DNA of 64,000 bases. Origin: Corynebacterium jeikeium (GTDB lineage: Bacteria; Actinomycetota; Actinomycetes; Mycobacteriales; Mycobacteriaceae). The notes under the pieces were generated by a model, which worked only from the letters and a program-made list of their open reading frames with translations, made no database searches and was not told where the DNA came from. The position numbers were made by a program, and so were the translations under genes. The stretch covers positions 1-64,000 of the forward strand of contig NZ_JFCQ01000021.1 in NCBI RefSeq assembly GCF_000738265.1. Direction: 5' to 3'. Each line of letters opens with the position of its first letter. Within the stretch, counting starts at the first letter, position 1. Of the stretch, positions 18,255-27,128 are shown piece by piece.

Positions 18255-19019
18255 CTAACCTCGCTTGGTGAGCACCACCGGCAGCGGTCGGGCATTCGAA
18301 AACTCGCTGTTCACGGCACCAATTCTGCGAACCCGGAGCTTGTCGAACGCATTGTACTGGGCGATCCAACCACGGAGGGCGGCAGCTTCTTTCAGTGCGC
18401 TCGCCACGGCCGCGCGCTCTGCGCGCTCTGCGTCGTCCGCGCCGTCCGCGCCCGCACCGTCAGCACCCTCGCCAGCGCCCGCACCGTCAGCACCCTCGCC
18501 CGCGGAAGCACCAGCGCCCGCAATCCCCGCCTCGGCCTCGCGGAACTCCGCCAGCAGGCGGAAGCTCCCCCACGCTGGCTGCTTCTTATCCGGGAACTCC
18601 GAGCTGAAGTGCTGCTTTGCGGAGGCAAGGGCGTCCTCAAGACCAGCCTCCGTGGCGGCCACATCAATCAGCGCGACCTCCCGCGGCAACAGCTCGGCCG
18701 CCGCCGCGTCCCCCACGAACAGCACCGGATAGCGCAACAGGGCCGCGAGCATGGCCGCCCGGTCGTCGGTGCCCTCAATCCAGTCGGCGTTGGCGGCGAA
18801 GCCGTGGATGCCTGCGCCGTCGATCAGCCAGGCTCCGGAAAAGTCGCCGAGCTGCACGTCAGGGTCGGTTTCCACCTGCCAGATGGCGAAGGTGGGGTCG
18901 TCCGCAGGGCCAGCGGCGGGGCCAGCCGCGGAGCCAGCGGCGGCAACGACCATGATCGGATCGTAGCGGACGGATGCGGACTCCCCAGCGGCAGTGCTCT
19001 CAGGTGCAGTTGTGCTCAT
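18255..19019 (-). CDS. Hypothetical protein
   Basis: A 254-residue soluble protein of unknown family. The N-terminal ~45 residues are Ala/Gly/Pro-rich; a folded region follows (PTFAIWQVETDPDVQLGDF, WLIDGAGIHGFAANADWIEG, LLRYPVLFVGDAAAAELLPR). Then comes an Ala/Gly/Asp/Glu low-complexity stretch encoded by GCACCGTCAGCACC-type repeats, and a conserved-looking C-terminus (LRGWIAQYNAFDKLRVRRIGAVNSEFSN). No signal peptide or membrane helix. It is divergent from the small gene at 19044 and upstream of the pRiA4-like gene. Strong third-position GC supports coding on this strand rather than the long opposite-strand frame. Confidence 0.6.
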   Translation of the reverse strand: MSTTAPESTAAGESASVRYDPIMVVAAAGSAAGPAAGPADDPTFAIWQVETDPDVQLGDFSGAWLIDGAGIHGFAANADWIEGTDDRAAMLAALLRYPVLFVGDAAAAELLPREVALIDVAATEAGLEDALASAKQHFSSEFPDKKQPAWGSFRLLAEFREAEAGIAGAGASAGEGADGAGAGEGADGAGADGADDAERAERAAVASALKEAAALRGWIAQYNAFDKLRVRRIGAVNSEFSNARPLPVVLTKRG

Positions 19020-19043
19020 CGCTTTCGGAGGTTACCACCAACT

Positions 19044-19370
19044 ATGATCATCCCCATGGCTGTTTTTGATAGGTTCCCCGCCGCCGCGAAACTCTTCAAG
19101 CGCTCCAAGCCCTCCCCCGCCGAGCAGGAACACAGGAGTGCGCCGGTGCGAATTGGTGGCGTCGGTAAAGAAAGCAGTTACGAGGCCTCCACCCGCACGA
19201 ACCTGCCGCTCAACGAGTACATGACGCGCCTGATGGCCCAGGAACTCCCCATCCTCGACAGCACTAGCCGCCAGCGCGTGCGCGACATCCTGCGCGACTA
19301 CGACGGCCCGACCATCACCGAACCCGAGGAGTTGCCGGAGGAAATCCGCCAGATCATGGAGCTCTACTAG
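19044..19370 (+). CDS. Small hypothetical protein (108 aa)
   Basis: Starts at ATG 19044 with GGAGG twelve bases upstream; ATG 19056 is also in frame. The product begins MIIPMAVFDRFPAAAKLFKR, has a linker with basic and Glu residues, and ends in a helical acidic region with RDILRDYDGPTITEPEELPE. No signal peptide. It lies 121 bp before dprE1 and is divergent from 18255-19019. A much longer frame covers it, but only this part has a ribosome site and plausible protein composition. Function unknown. Confidence 0.65.
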   Translation: MIIPMAVFDRFPAAAKLFKRSKPSPAEQEHRSAPVRIGGVGKESSYEASTRTNLPLNEYMTRLMAQELPILDSTSRQRVRDILRDYDGPTITEPEELPEEIRQIMELY

Positions 19371-19491
19371 CCCTCCGCTTGCCCTTTTTTAGTGACGCCA
19401 CCCACACCGCAACTGCGAAAACGCTGGCAACTTGGGCCCGACGCGGCGCCGCACCCAGGGGTTGTCGCGCCCGGGCGCTAGGGTAGAGAAC

Positions 19492-20904
19492 ATGGAATTG
19501 CACACCAGCACTCGTACCCTCACCGGGTGGGGCCGCACCGCCCCCACGACCGCCGAAGTTCTGTCTACGCAGGATGTCGACCAGATTGCCGCCGCCGTTG
19601 CGCGCGTGGCCGACGATAACGCGGATAAGCCCAGCCACCTGCAGCGTGGCGTAATCGCCCGCGGCATGGGCCGCAGCTACGGCGACCCGGCCATGAACGC
19701 CGGCGGGCTCGTTATCGACATGCAGCAGCTGAACACGATCCACAGCATCGACCCCGATACCGCCATCGTGGACGTCGATGCTGGCGTGACATTGGACCAG
19801 CTGATGAAGGCCGCCCTGCCGCACGGCCTGTGGGTGCCGGTGCTGCCCGGTACGCGCCAGGTGACCATCGGTGGCGCTATCGGCCCGGATATTCACGGCA
19901 AGAACCACCACTCCGCGGGTTCCTTCGGCAACCACGTCCGCTCCATGGAGCTGCTGGTGGCCGACGGGCGCGTACTGCACCTGACCCCGGAGGGCTCCAC
20001 GGACGACCCGGACGGCGAGCTGTTCTGGGCCACCGTCGGTGGCATGGGCCTAACCGGCATCATTCTGCGCGCGACCATTGAGATGACGAAGACGGAGACC
20101 GCGTACTTCATCGCCGATGGCGACATGACGCACTCCCTGGACGAGACCATCGCGTTCCACTCCGACGGTTCGGAGCACAACTTCACCTACTCTTCTGCCT
20201 GGTTCGACGCGATCAGCCCGGAGCCGAAGTTGGGCCGCGCCGCGATCTCCCGCGGCTCCCTGGCCACCCTGGACCAGCTGAAGGAATACGCGCCGAAGCT
20301 GGCGAAAGATCCGCTGAAGTTCAACGCCCCGCAGCTGATGACCGTGCCGGATATCTTCCCAAGCTTCACCATGAACAAGCTGTCCATGGTGGCCATCGGC
20401 GAGCTGTGGTGGTTGAAGTCCGGCGAGTACCGCAACCAGGTGCAGAACCTCACGCAGTTCTACCAGCCGCTGGACCTGATCGGCGAGTGGAACCGCGGCT
20501 ACGGTTCCAAGGGCTTCCTGCAGTACCAGTTCGTCGTGCCGACGGAGGCCGTGGAGCCGTTCAAGGAGATCATCCGCGACATCCAGCGCTCCGGCCACTA
20601 CTCCGCACTGAACGTGTTCAAGCTGTTCGGCGAGGGCAACAAGGCTCCGCTGAGCTACCCGATGCCGGGCTGGAACGTCTGCGTGGACTTCCCGATCAAG
20701 CCGGGCCTGGGCGCCTTCCTGGACGACCTGGACCGGCGCGTGATGGAGTTCGGCGGCCGCCTGTACCTGGCCAAGGAGTCCCGCACCTCCGCCGAGAACT
20801 TCCACAAGATGTACCCCGGCCTGCCCGGCTGGCTGGCCACCCGCAAGCGCATCGACCCGACGGGGGTTTTCGCCTCCGACATGTCCCGCCGCCTCGAGCT
20901 CTAA
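19492..20904 (+). CDS. dprE1: Decaprenylphosphoryl-beta-D-ribose 2'-oxidase DprE1
   Basis: A 470-residue VAO-family flavoenzyme. The FAD-binding domain holds [13 protein letters not shown] and [25 protein letters not shown] (the His of the conserved G-x-D-x-H-G-K-N). The C-terminal substrate domain has [12 protein letters not shown] with Cys397, equivalent to the cysteine in M. tuberculosis DprE1 that benzothiazinones bind covalently. With DprE2 it epimerises decaprenylphosphoryl-ribose to decaprenylphosphoryl-arabinose, the sole arabinose donor for arabinogalactan and LAM, in the periplasm-facing membrane region. ATG 19492 is chosen for its AGGGTAGAG ribosome site and because homologues start with this segment. 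dprE2 follows after 50 bp. Confidence 0.96.
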   Translation: MELHTSTRTLTGWGRTAPTTAEVLSTQDVDQIAAAVARVADDNADKPSHLQRGVIARGMGRSYGDPAMNAGGLVIDMQQLNTIHSIDPDTAIVDVDAGVTLDQLMKAALPHGLWVPVLPGTRQVTIGGAIGPDIHGKNHHSAGSFGNHVRSMELLVADGRVLHLTPEGSTDDPDGELFWATVGGMGLTGIILRATIEMTKTETAYFIADGDMTHSLDETIAFHSDGSEHNFTYSSAWFDAISPEPKLGRAAISRGSLATLDQLKEYAPKLAKDPLKFNAPQLMTVPDIFPSFTMNKLSMVAIGELWWLKSGEYRNQVQNLTQFYQPLDLIGEWNRGYGSKGFLQYQFVVPTEAVEPFKEIIRDIQRSGHYSALNVFKLFGEGNKAPLSYPMPGWNVCVDFPIKPGLGAFLDDLDRRVMEFGGRLYLAKESRTSAENFHKMYPGLPGWLATRKRIDPTGVFASDMSRRLEL

Positions 20905-20934
20905 CTGCACAGAGCTTTAACTGCACAGCGCTTT
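20903..20934 (+). repeat. 16-bp tandem duplication between dprE1 and dprE2
   Basis: AACTGCACAGAGCTTT is followed directly by AACTGCACAGCGCTTT (one substitution). It starts inside the dprE1 stop codon and fills most of the 50-bp gap, ending 20 bp before the dprE2 ATG. No role is evident. Confidence 0.7.
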
Positions 20935-20954
20935 AACCCCGAAAGAGAGTCACA

Positions 20955-21713
20955 ATGATTGATGCCGTTGGCAAACCCCAGTCCATCCTGCTGCTCGGCG
21001 GCGCGTCCGACATGGGCCTCGCCGTCGTCGAGGAGTTCCTCTCCCGCGGCCCCGCACGTGTGATCCTGGCCGCCCGTGCTGGCGAGTCTTTGGATGACGC
21101 CACCGCACGCATGAACGCCGCCGGTGCCAGCGAGGTCGTACCCGTCACCTTCGACGCAGTGGACTTCGATTCCCACCCGCAGGTTTTCGAGGAAATCTTC
21201 AGCCACGGTGACGTGGATCTGGCCATCGTTGCGTTCGGAATCCTGGGCGATAACGAGAAGCAGTGGACCAACCAGAAGCTGGCCGTGCAGGCCGCACAGG
21301 TGAACTTCACTGGCGCTGTCTCCGTCGGCGTACTGCTGGCGGACTACATGAAGAAGCAGGGCCACGGCCAGATCGTGGCGTTCTCCACCGTTGCAGGTGA
21401 GATGGTCCGTCGCTCCAACTTCGTCTACGGCTCCACCAAGGCCGGCCTGGATGGTTTCTACCGCATGCTGAACGAGGCCCTGCGTGGCACCGGCGTGCGC
21501 GTGCTGACCGTCCGCCCGGGCCAGGTGCGCACCAACATGACCAAGGACCTGGACGATGCCCCGCTGACAGTGGACAAGGAAGACGTGGCCAAGGCCATCG
21601 CTAAGGCCGTGGATAACCGCAAGTCCCTGATCTGGGTGCACCCCCTGTTCCGCCCGATCATGCTGATCCTGAAGCACCTGCCGCTGCCGATCCTGCGCAA
21701 GCTGCCTCTCTAA
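20955..21713 (+). CDS. dprE2: Decaprenylphosphoryl-2-keto-beta-D-erythro-pentose reductase DprE2
   Basis: A 252-residue short-chain dehydrogenase with N-terminal SILLLGGASDMGLAVVEEF (a Gly-rich variant of TGxxxGxG), a conserved Asp for adenine, and the catalytic pair Tyr158-x-x-x-Lys162 in YGSTKAG, preceded by Ser in AFSTVAGE. It reduces the keto intermediate made by DprE1 with NADH to give decaprenylphosphoryl-arabinose. AAAGAGAG is a good ribosome site. A strong terminator 48 bp after the stop ends the operon. Confidence 0.95.
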   Translation: MIDAVGKPQSILLLGGASDMGLAVVEEFLSRGPARVILAARAGESLDDATARMNAAGASEVVPVTFDAVDFDSHPQVFEEIFSHGDVDLAIVAFGILGDNEKQWTNQKLAVQAAQVNFTGAVSVGVLLADYMKKQGHGQIVAFSTVAGEMVRRSNFVYGSTKAGLDGFYRMLNEALRGTGVRVLTVRPGQVRTNMTKDLDDAPLTVDKEDVAKAIAKAVDNRKSLIWVHPLFRPIMLILKHLPLPILRKLPL

Positions 21714-21760
21714 GTTCCACTTAGCTGAGCCCAGGGGCTTGCGCCCCGGCTCCGCAACAC

Positions 21761-21789
21761 AAAAGCGCCGACCAACGGTCGGCGCTTTT
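21761..21789. terminator. Bidirectional rho-independent terminator
   Basis: AAAAGCGCCGACC and GGTCGGCGCTTTT form a perfect 13-bp stem around AAC, with A and T runs on the two sides. It serves dprE2 from the left and the MFS gene from the right. Confidence 0.93.
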
Positions 21790-21837
21790 GCAGTCTAGGG
21801 GCGGATCCCCCCGGCGAACCTAGTCCTCCGGCTGACT

Positions 21838-23415
21838 CTAGCTCTTCGGTGCGCCCGGGTGCGCGGAATCCTTCGCATCCAGCTTCAAAAACGCCGAGGC
21901 CACCATCAGCACCACCGACGCGAACGCCGCCACCAGGAACGCCACGTGGATGCCCTGACCCACCACCTGCGCCTCAGCCAGCGTAGGATCCGTCGCAGCC
22001 AGGCCTGCCAGCTCCGCCGCATTGCTAGAGGCGTAGCGGGCGGATGCGAAAGTCATCACAGCCACGAAAATCGCCGTTCCGGCGCCACCGGCGACCTGCT
22101 GAAGGGTATTCAAAATTGCCTGCGCGTGGGCAGCCAAAGAGTCCGGCACGGCGGCCAGGGCGTTGGACATAAGGGGCGTCATCATCAAAGCAATGCCCAA
22201 GTTCAAGATCACCGTAAGAACCATGAGCTGCACAAACGCCGGCCACGTCCCGGATCCGACCCAGGCGAACAGGTGCTCCGTCTGTTCCAGGGCGGCGAAG
22301 CCCATCATCGCGATCGTGATCAATATGCTGCCCGGGATGATCAGCATGCGCGTGCCACGGGCATCGTAGGCGCGCCCAATGGCCGGGCCCAGCAGACCCA
22401 TGACCAGGCCGCCGGGCAGGGAAACCATGCCGGTCTTCAGTTCCGACAGGCCTGCAACGTTCTGCGCATACAGCGGCATCAGGATGATGAAGCCAAAGAG
22501 CATGGAGAAGGAAAACAGCAGCAGCGCCATCGACAGGTTGTACTCGCGTACCCGCACCGGCTGCAGGTTCAGCAGCGGGGTGGCGTTCGGCTTGTCGCTG
22601 CGCTCCAGGGAACGCTGGCGCAGGAAGAAAACCACCAGGATCGCCAGGCCTGCGGCGAGGATAACCAGACGCTGCACAGGTACGCCGTCGGCCAGCTCCG
22701 ACAGGCCGGCCAGGCCGTAGACCAGGCCCGCAAAGCCGAACGCAGAGAGGAAAACAGAGAGCACGTCCAGGGACGGGCGGGTCGGCTCCTCGAAGTTCTT
22801 CACCAGGAACAGGCCCGCGACCAGGGAAATCAGAACCAGCGGAGCGACGAGGATGAAGATCCAGCGCCAGCCCAAGGCCTCCAGCGCCACCCCGGAGAAC
22901 GTCGGGCCCAGCGCCGGAGCCACCGCGATAACCACCGACACCAGGCCGAACACCGCACCACGGCGGTTGATTGGCACCAGGCGGATGATGGTGGTCATCA
23001 ACATCGGGATCACCAGCGCCGTGCCGCTGGCCTGCACCACACGCGCGAGCAGCAGGATCGGGAACGTCGGCGCTGCCGCAGCCAGGATCGTGCCGACAAG
23101 GAACGTCGTCAGCGCCGCAATGTAGATCGACCGCAGCCGGAAGCGCTGCATGATGTAGCCCGTCATCGGAATGACCACGGCCATCGTGAGCATGAACGCT
23201 GTGGTCAGCCATTGCGCTGCATCGGCGGTGACGCCAAACTCTCCCATCAAAACGGGCAGCGCCACAGCCAGGGTAGTCTCGTTGAGAATCACCACGAAAG
23301 CCGCAGCGACGAGCACGCCGATCAGGAGTTTTGCACCGGGCGCTGGCTCGCCGGGAGGGACGGAGTGCTCCGCGCGGTCGGAGTCGGTGGCGTCAGAAAA
23401 AGATTCTTCAGACAA
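21838..23415 (-). CDS. MFS multidrug exporter, DHA2 (EmrB/QacA) type
   Basis: About 525 residues with fourteen predicted helices. Motif A-like and motif C-like sequences of the DHA2 group are visible (WLTTAFMLTMAVVIPMTGYI; LARVVQASGTALVIPML; PALGPTFSGVALEALGWRW). The best start is TTG 23415, which has GGAGGG upstream; an in-frame ATG at 23457 lacks one. The first 45 residues are acidic. An imperfect palindrome (AACCTTGG at 23463-23470 facing CCAGGTT at 23481-23487) sits over the presumed promoter and may bind a TetR-type repressor, but no such gene is adjacent. Substrates are unknown; drug export is typical. Confidence 0.85.
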   Translation of the reverse strand: MSEESFSDATDSDRAEHSVPPGEPAPGAKLLIGVLVAAAFVVILNETTLAVALPVLMGEFGVTADAAQWLTTAFMLTMAVVIPMTGYIMQRFRLRSIYIAALTTFLVGTILAAAAPTFPILLLARVVQASGTALVIPMLMTTIIRLVPINRRGAVFGLVSVVIAVAPALGPTFSGVALEALGWRWIFILVAPLVLISLVAGLFLVKNFEEPTRPSLDVLSVFLSAFGFAGLVYGLAGLSELADGVPVQRLVILAAGLAILVVFFLRQRSLERSDKPNATPLLNLQPVRVREYNLSMALLLFSFSMLFGFIILMPLYAQNVAGLSELKTGMVSLPGGLVMGLLGPAIGRAYDARGTRMLIIPGSILITIAMMGFAALEQTEHLFAWVGSGTWPAFVQLMVLTVILNLGIALMMTPLMSNALAAVPDSLAAHAQAILNTLQQVAGGAGTAIFVAVMTFASARYASSNAAELAGLAATDPTLAEAQVVGQGIHVAFLVAAFASVVLMVASAFLKLDAKDSAHPGAPKS

Positions 23416-23548
23416 AAGTATCCCTCCACGATGGAAAAGGCGAGCGCATCGGCGCACCCGCGAACCTTGGATACTTTACACCAGGTTTGCTGACCGCAGA
23501 GGGGTGAGTGGTGCCCGCAAGGTAGGCGGGCCCACCGGGGTGGGCGGG

Positions 23549-24325
23549 TTAGCGCTCCAGCTCGCCTTGAGCCTCGCCCCGCTCGAGAGCGTTAGCACCG
23601 TTTTCGGCATTCATCTGGGCGCGGATTTCCTCCAGGCGGGAGGTGGCGCGCATGTCATTTCCAGCCGATTCGATTTCCGCCATGCGGCCCTGCACGGAGT
23701 TCTCGACAAGCTCCTGGCTGCCGAGCGCCTGAGCGTAGCGCTGCTCGATCTTCTCGCGCACGCTATCGAGGGTCGGCACGTCGTCGTTCTGCACCAGGCC
23801 ATCCATCTGCTGCATGGAGTTCGCGGTGGCCTCCTGCATCTTCGCCTGGTCAATCTGGGTGCGCAGCTGGTTGATCTGCGCCATCTGATCCTCCAGGCGG
23901 GCAGCAGACTGCTGCTGTTGCTGCTGCGCCTGACGGGCTGCCTCTTCCGCGCCGGCATACAACTGCTTGGTTTCTTCCAGCTGCTGTTCGACGGATACCA
24001 GCTGTGATGCGAAGAGCTCCGCAGTCTGGTTCAGCTCGGTGGCCTTGGCCTGGTCGCCTTCGGCCGCGGCCTTGTCGGCCTGCTGGATGGCGGTGCGGGC
24101 ATTGTTGGAGAGCTTCTCTGCGTCCTGCTGCAGGCGGTTCAGCTTCATCTCCAGTTGGTTGCGGTTGCCGATCACGCGCGCTGCACTTTCGGAAATCTGC
24201 TGGTGCTGCTTGCGGGCCGCTTCCGTGGCCTGCTGGATCTGCACATGGGGATCCGCGTTCTCCTCGATCTTGGTGTCGAGGGACTGCATCAAGTACTTCC
24301 AGCCCTTAGAAAAAGGATTCGCCAT
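23549..24325 (-). CDS. pspA: PspA/IM30 family protein (phage-shock protein A)
   Basis: A 258-residue protein almost wholly coiled-coil, starting MANPFSKGWKYLMQSLD, the amphipathic membrane-binding helix of PspA. Gln/Glu/Ala-rich heptads follow, with a QQQQQQ stretch near residue 140. PspA homologues (35-kDa antigen in mycobacteria) form rods on damaged membranes and preserve the proton gradient. AGGAG precedes the ATG. Short TAGTCGG repeats at about 24350-24370 lie in the upstream region. No pspBC or PspM-type gene is next to it here, so regulation differs from E. coli. Confidence 0.9.
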   Translation of the reverse strand: MANPFSKGWKYLMQSLDTKIEENADPHVQIQQATEAARKQHQQISESAARVIGNRNQLEMKLNRLQQDAEKLSNNARTAIQQADKAAAEGDQAKATELNQTAELFASQLVSVEQQLEETKQLYAGAEEAARQAQQQQQQSAARLEDQMAQINQLRTQIDQAKMQEATANSMQQMDGLVQNDDVPTLDSVREKIEQRYAQALGSQELVENSVQGRMAEIESAGNDMRATSRLEEIRAQMNAENGANALERGEAQGELER

Positions 24326-24460
24326 GGGAAAACTCCTGTGTCGGTGTGTAGTCGGTACTTAGTCGGGATGTAGTGGTTTGTTTAAGTTAACTGCATTCCA
24401 GCGTACTGACTTTCCGCGTGGCGCACGGGGCGAAAGCAGGAGCGGGGCGACAACCCGCCA

Positions 24461-25444
24461 CTAGAGCGGGTACAGGTGAACCACCGGGGCATTCATGTCC
24501 CGCCCGGTCAGGTGCAACAGGTCCAACTTCACTTGCTTCAGGGAGACGACCTCCATCACCGGGTCCGGGATCGGCGCCTCGCTAGGAACCAAGCCCAGCT
24601 GGTGTAACACATCCCCCGCGCCAGCGGAGATATCGACCTTCACCGGTACCGTGGAAATCTCAGCCAGCGCGGGCACGGCCTCCAGGGACGTAGCCTCCAC
24701 CACGACGGGGCCGTCGATCACGTAGGTCTCCACATCCGAGCCGGTCTGCATCAGTCCGTCACCCCACTGGCCGGGCAGCTTGATCTCCAGGTTCTTGATC
24801 TCCAGTCGGTCGCCGGTGATGCGCAGCAGGTCGCGGCGGCCCTGCTCCGTGCCCACGGAATCCACGCCGACACGCACGTTCCCCTTGAAGGTCACGTTAT
24901 CTGCGGTGACCTGGCCGACGTCGCCCACGCGCGCGGGCTGCGCCACACTGTACGGGGCATTCGCATTCAGGATGCCCAAGCCGGTCGCCATCCCCACTGC
25001 CACCAGCAGGGCTGCAACCGTCGCGGAGTACCCGCCGCCGGAGCCCCCGTCCTCGCCCCGGGCCTTCTTCGGCTTACGCTCCCCCGGCTCCCAGGCTAGG
25101 GCAAACGCCCCGCCGAATATACCCAGCAGCGAGCCCAACAAGAACCCGCCGATATTGGAGGCCGGCAGCGCCACCAGCGATGCCAAAATGGCGAAAACTC
25201 CCAGGTAGGGCGCCGTGGCAGGCTTCAGCCAAATACCCAGTGCAAACATTATCTGCGCTGCGCCCAGGAATAGCGTGGAAACTCCCGACAGCGTGGAGAT
25301 CATCACCAGTAGGTCAGAGATCCGCAACGTCAGATACGCGGGCGTCATTATGACAACACCCGAAAGCAGCACCAACAGTCCCGGCACAAACGGTCGGTTG
25401 CGGCGCCACTCGGCGAAGCGCGCTAACCGCCCTTTAGCAGGCAT
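24461..25444 (-). CDS. DUF6114 membrane protein with C-terminal DUF6230-like extension
   Basis: From ATG 25444 (GAGGAACCGAGA upstream) it encodes 327 residues. Residues about 5-130 contain four helices with the DUF6114 pattern (RPFVPGLLVLLSGVVIM, APYLGVFAILASLVALPASNIGGFLLGSLLGI). A fifth helix follows a Gly-rich linker, then a ~160-residue extracytoplasmic part (VTADNVTFKGNVRVGVDSVG, LRITGDRLEIKNLEIKLPGQ) rich in beta structure. The ATG lies inside the stop region of the DUF6230 gene (11-bp overlap), so the pair is co-translated. DUF6114/DUF6230 pairs are widespread in actinobacteria with no known role; lipid-envelope contact is a guess. Confidence 0.8.
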   Translation of the reverse strand: MPAKGRLARFAEWRRNRPFVPGLLVLLSGVVIMTPAYLTLRISDLLVMISTLSGVSTLFLGAAQIMFALGIWLKPATAPYLGVFAILASLVALPASNIGGFLLGSLLGIFGGAFALAWEPGERKPKKARGEDGGSGGGYSATVAALLVAVGMATGLGILNANAPYSVAQPARVGDVGQVTADNVTFKGNVRVGVDSVGTEQGRRDLLRITGDRLEIKNLEIKLPGQWGDGLMQTGSDVETYVIDGPVVVEATSLEAVPALAEISTVPVKVDISAGAGDVLHQLGLVPSEAPIPDPVMEVVSLKQVKLDLLHLTGRDMNAPVVHLYPL

Positions 25445-26009
25445 TCTCGGTTCCTCGGCGCACGCTCGCCTCCACACCGGAAACGTTCAGCTGCTTTGCA
25501 CCAACCGACGTGGCAATGATCTTATCCGCCACAACCTGCACGTCCTTCGAGTGCAGACCCCAAGCGTCGTCCGGTGCTTCGGGGTTGACCTGGCTGGCGT
25601 CAATACCAAGGTTGGGGTCGGCCATCCGCAGGCTGCCCTTGATGTCGGTGGAGCCTACGATCAGGTCGTCCGCATCAACGCTGTTCTGTCCGTTGGCGCG
25701 CAGCGAAAGGGTGGCCTCGCCGACGGCGGGAAGGTTCGGCACAGTGGTGGAAAGGCACAGGTCAGAGGCCTTCGCCTCCTTTATCTTCACGCGCGCGACG
25801 GGCAGGTGGTCGTCACCTTTCGTGTCGTTATCCATGAACAGGGAGAAATCCTGCCCGGACAGGCCGCCGATAGTCACGGTGAAGAAGGATCCGGAAAGCG
25901 CCAAGTTCGCGGAAATACCACCCTTCGCCACGGCCATTCCGGTGCCGGCAAAGCCGACCAGCCCGGCGGTAAGCGCAACTGCGGCCTTCCTGCCGTTGAT
26001 CCGTCCCAT
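25434..26009 (-). CDS. DUF6230 family secreted/membrane-anchored protein
   Basis: A 191-residue protein: start MGRINGRKAAVALTAGLVGF gives an N-terminal signal or anchor helix, then a beta-rich domain with alternating polar/hydrophobic strands (SGSFFTVTIGGLSGQDFSLF, LHSKDVQVVADKIIATSVGA). An AGGAGG ribosome site precedes the ATG. It is the upstream partner of the DUF6114 gene. Members occur in this pairing across Streptomyces, Corynebacterium and relatives. Function unknown. Confidence 0.82.
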   Translation of the reverse strand: MGRINGRKAAVALTAGLVGFAGTGMAVAKGGISANLALSGSFFTVTIGGLSGQDFSLFMDNDTKGDDHLPVARVKIKEAKASDLCLSTTVPNLPAVGEATLSLRANGQNSVDADDLIVGSTDIKGSLRMADPNLGIDASQVNPEAPDDAWGLHSKDVQVVADKIIATSVGAKQLNVSGVEASVRRGTENAC

Positions 26010-26136
26010 TCTTCGTGCCTCCTGTTGTAATGCCCTTATGCATTATCCCCGCGGTGGCACCGTTGCGCGAATTGCGGTTCTTTTTGGTGACGCCCTCTAG
26101 GCCGCGCCCGCCCGCGCCTCAGCGCGCACGCGCTTA

Positions 26137-26505
26137 TTACTGCTCGGCCTGCTGAGCCTCAAGCTGCTTGCGAACCTCGTCCATGTCCAGCTTCTGCGCC
26201 TGATCCATCAGGTCGTTCAGAGCCTTCGCAGACAGCAGCCCGGACTCCCTGGCCAGCAGCACACCGTCGCGGAACATCATCACAGTCGGGATCGACTGGA
26301 TCTGCAGCGCAGCGGACAACTCCTGCTGAGCCTCAGTGTCCACCTTGCCGAACACCGCATCCGGGTGCTCCTCGGAGACCTTCTCGAAGATAGGTGCGAA
26401 GCGCTGGCACGGGCCACACCACTCCGCCCAGAAGTCCAGAACAACGATGCCGTCGCCCTGCACGGTTTCCTGAAAGTTCTCACCGGTGATTTCTACGGTC
26501 GCCAT
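26137..26505 (-). CDS. Thioredoxin
   Basis: A 122-residue protein with the thioredoxin fold and active site WCGPC (Cys30, Cys33) and the cis-proline in QSIPTVMMF. A helical tail of ~20 residues extends beyond classical thioredoxin (LDMDEVRKQLEAQQAEQ). ATG 26505 has GAAGGGAAAG upstream; the longer frame to 26541 lacks one. It is a cytosolic dithiol reductant; no thioredoxin reductase is adjacent, so it may be a secondary thioredoxin. Confidence 0.93.
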   Translation of the reverse strand: MATVEITGENFQETVQGDGIVVLDFWAEWCGPCQRFAPIFEKVSEEHPDAVFGKVDTEAQQELSAALQIQSIPTVMMFRDGVLLARESGLLSAKALNDLMDQAQKLDMDEVRKQLEAQQAEQ

Positions 26506-26594
26506 TTCTTTCCCTTCGGTTGGTTGTCGTTGGGCGTGCATGTTTTTCCAACATTACGCAACGCACGCTTTATTCCCCGTTTAGAGTTCTTTTT

Positions 26595-27098
26595 ATGTCT
26601 ATTTATGACGCCAACGTGAATCCATCCGGCACTTTCAAAATGTACAAGAAGCTTGCGCAGAAGCCATTCGGCAACAGCCTATTCTCGCTGGTAGCCAGCG
26701 CAAAGGCGCCATACTTCCTTACCGTGCAGCCGCGCCTACAGGAGTTGCGCCCCGGCTACTGCAAGGTTCGGTCGAAGAAGTGGTGGCTGCTGAACAACCA
26801 CATTGGAACCTTCCACGCCATTGCGGCCTGCAACGTTGCGGAGTTTGCGATGGGGATGCTGGCTGAGGCGTCCATACCAAACACGCACCGCTGGCTACCG
26901 CAAGGAATGCGCACGCAGTACCTGAAGAAGACGAAGGGCAGCCTGACAGCCACCGCGACGGCGGAGCTGCCGGACTTCGAGAAGATCACGAAGGAATCCG
27001 GCGGGCAGACCGTGCCGGTGAAGATTCACTTCGCGGATGACGAGGGCACGGAATCCACTTACGTGGAGATCGACATCTGGGTGACGGCGAAAAAGTAG
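26595..27098 (+). CDS. DUF4442 hotdog-fold thioesterase-like protein
   Basis: A 167-residue protein, ATG 26595. The sequence GYCKVRSKKWWLLNNHIGTFHAIAACNVAEFAMGMLAE matches DUF4442/PaaI-like hotdog proteins, in which the N-x-H-G/H-x-x-x-N/E segment forms the thioester-binding helix. The C-terminal strands (IHFADDEGTESTYVEIDIWVTAKK) complete the fold. Probable acyl-CoA thioesterase; substrate unknown. Divergent from thioredoxin with a 90-bp gap. A GGCGTCA-type site overlaps codons 4-7. Confidence 0.78.
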   Translation: MSIYDANVNPSGTFKMYKKLAQKPFGNSLFSLVASAKAPYFLTVQPRLQELRPGYCKVRSKKWWLLNNHIGTFHAIAACNVAEFAMGMLAEASIPNTHRWLPQGMRTQYLKKTKGSLTATATAELPDFEKITKESGGQTVPVKIHFADDEGTESTYVEIDIWVTAKK

Positions 27099-27128
27099 CG
27101 GGTCAAGTACCCGCCAAGACCGCGCCAG

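Noticed and set aside
16734-19370. 878-residue open frame on the plus strand
   Set aside because: It runs antisense to two minus-strand genes, has shadow-like composition and no ribosome site at its start. Only its last part (from 19044) looks like a gene.
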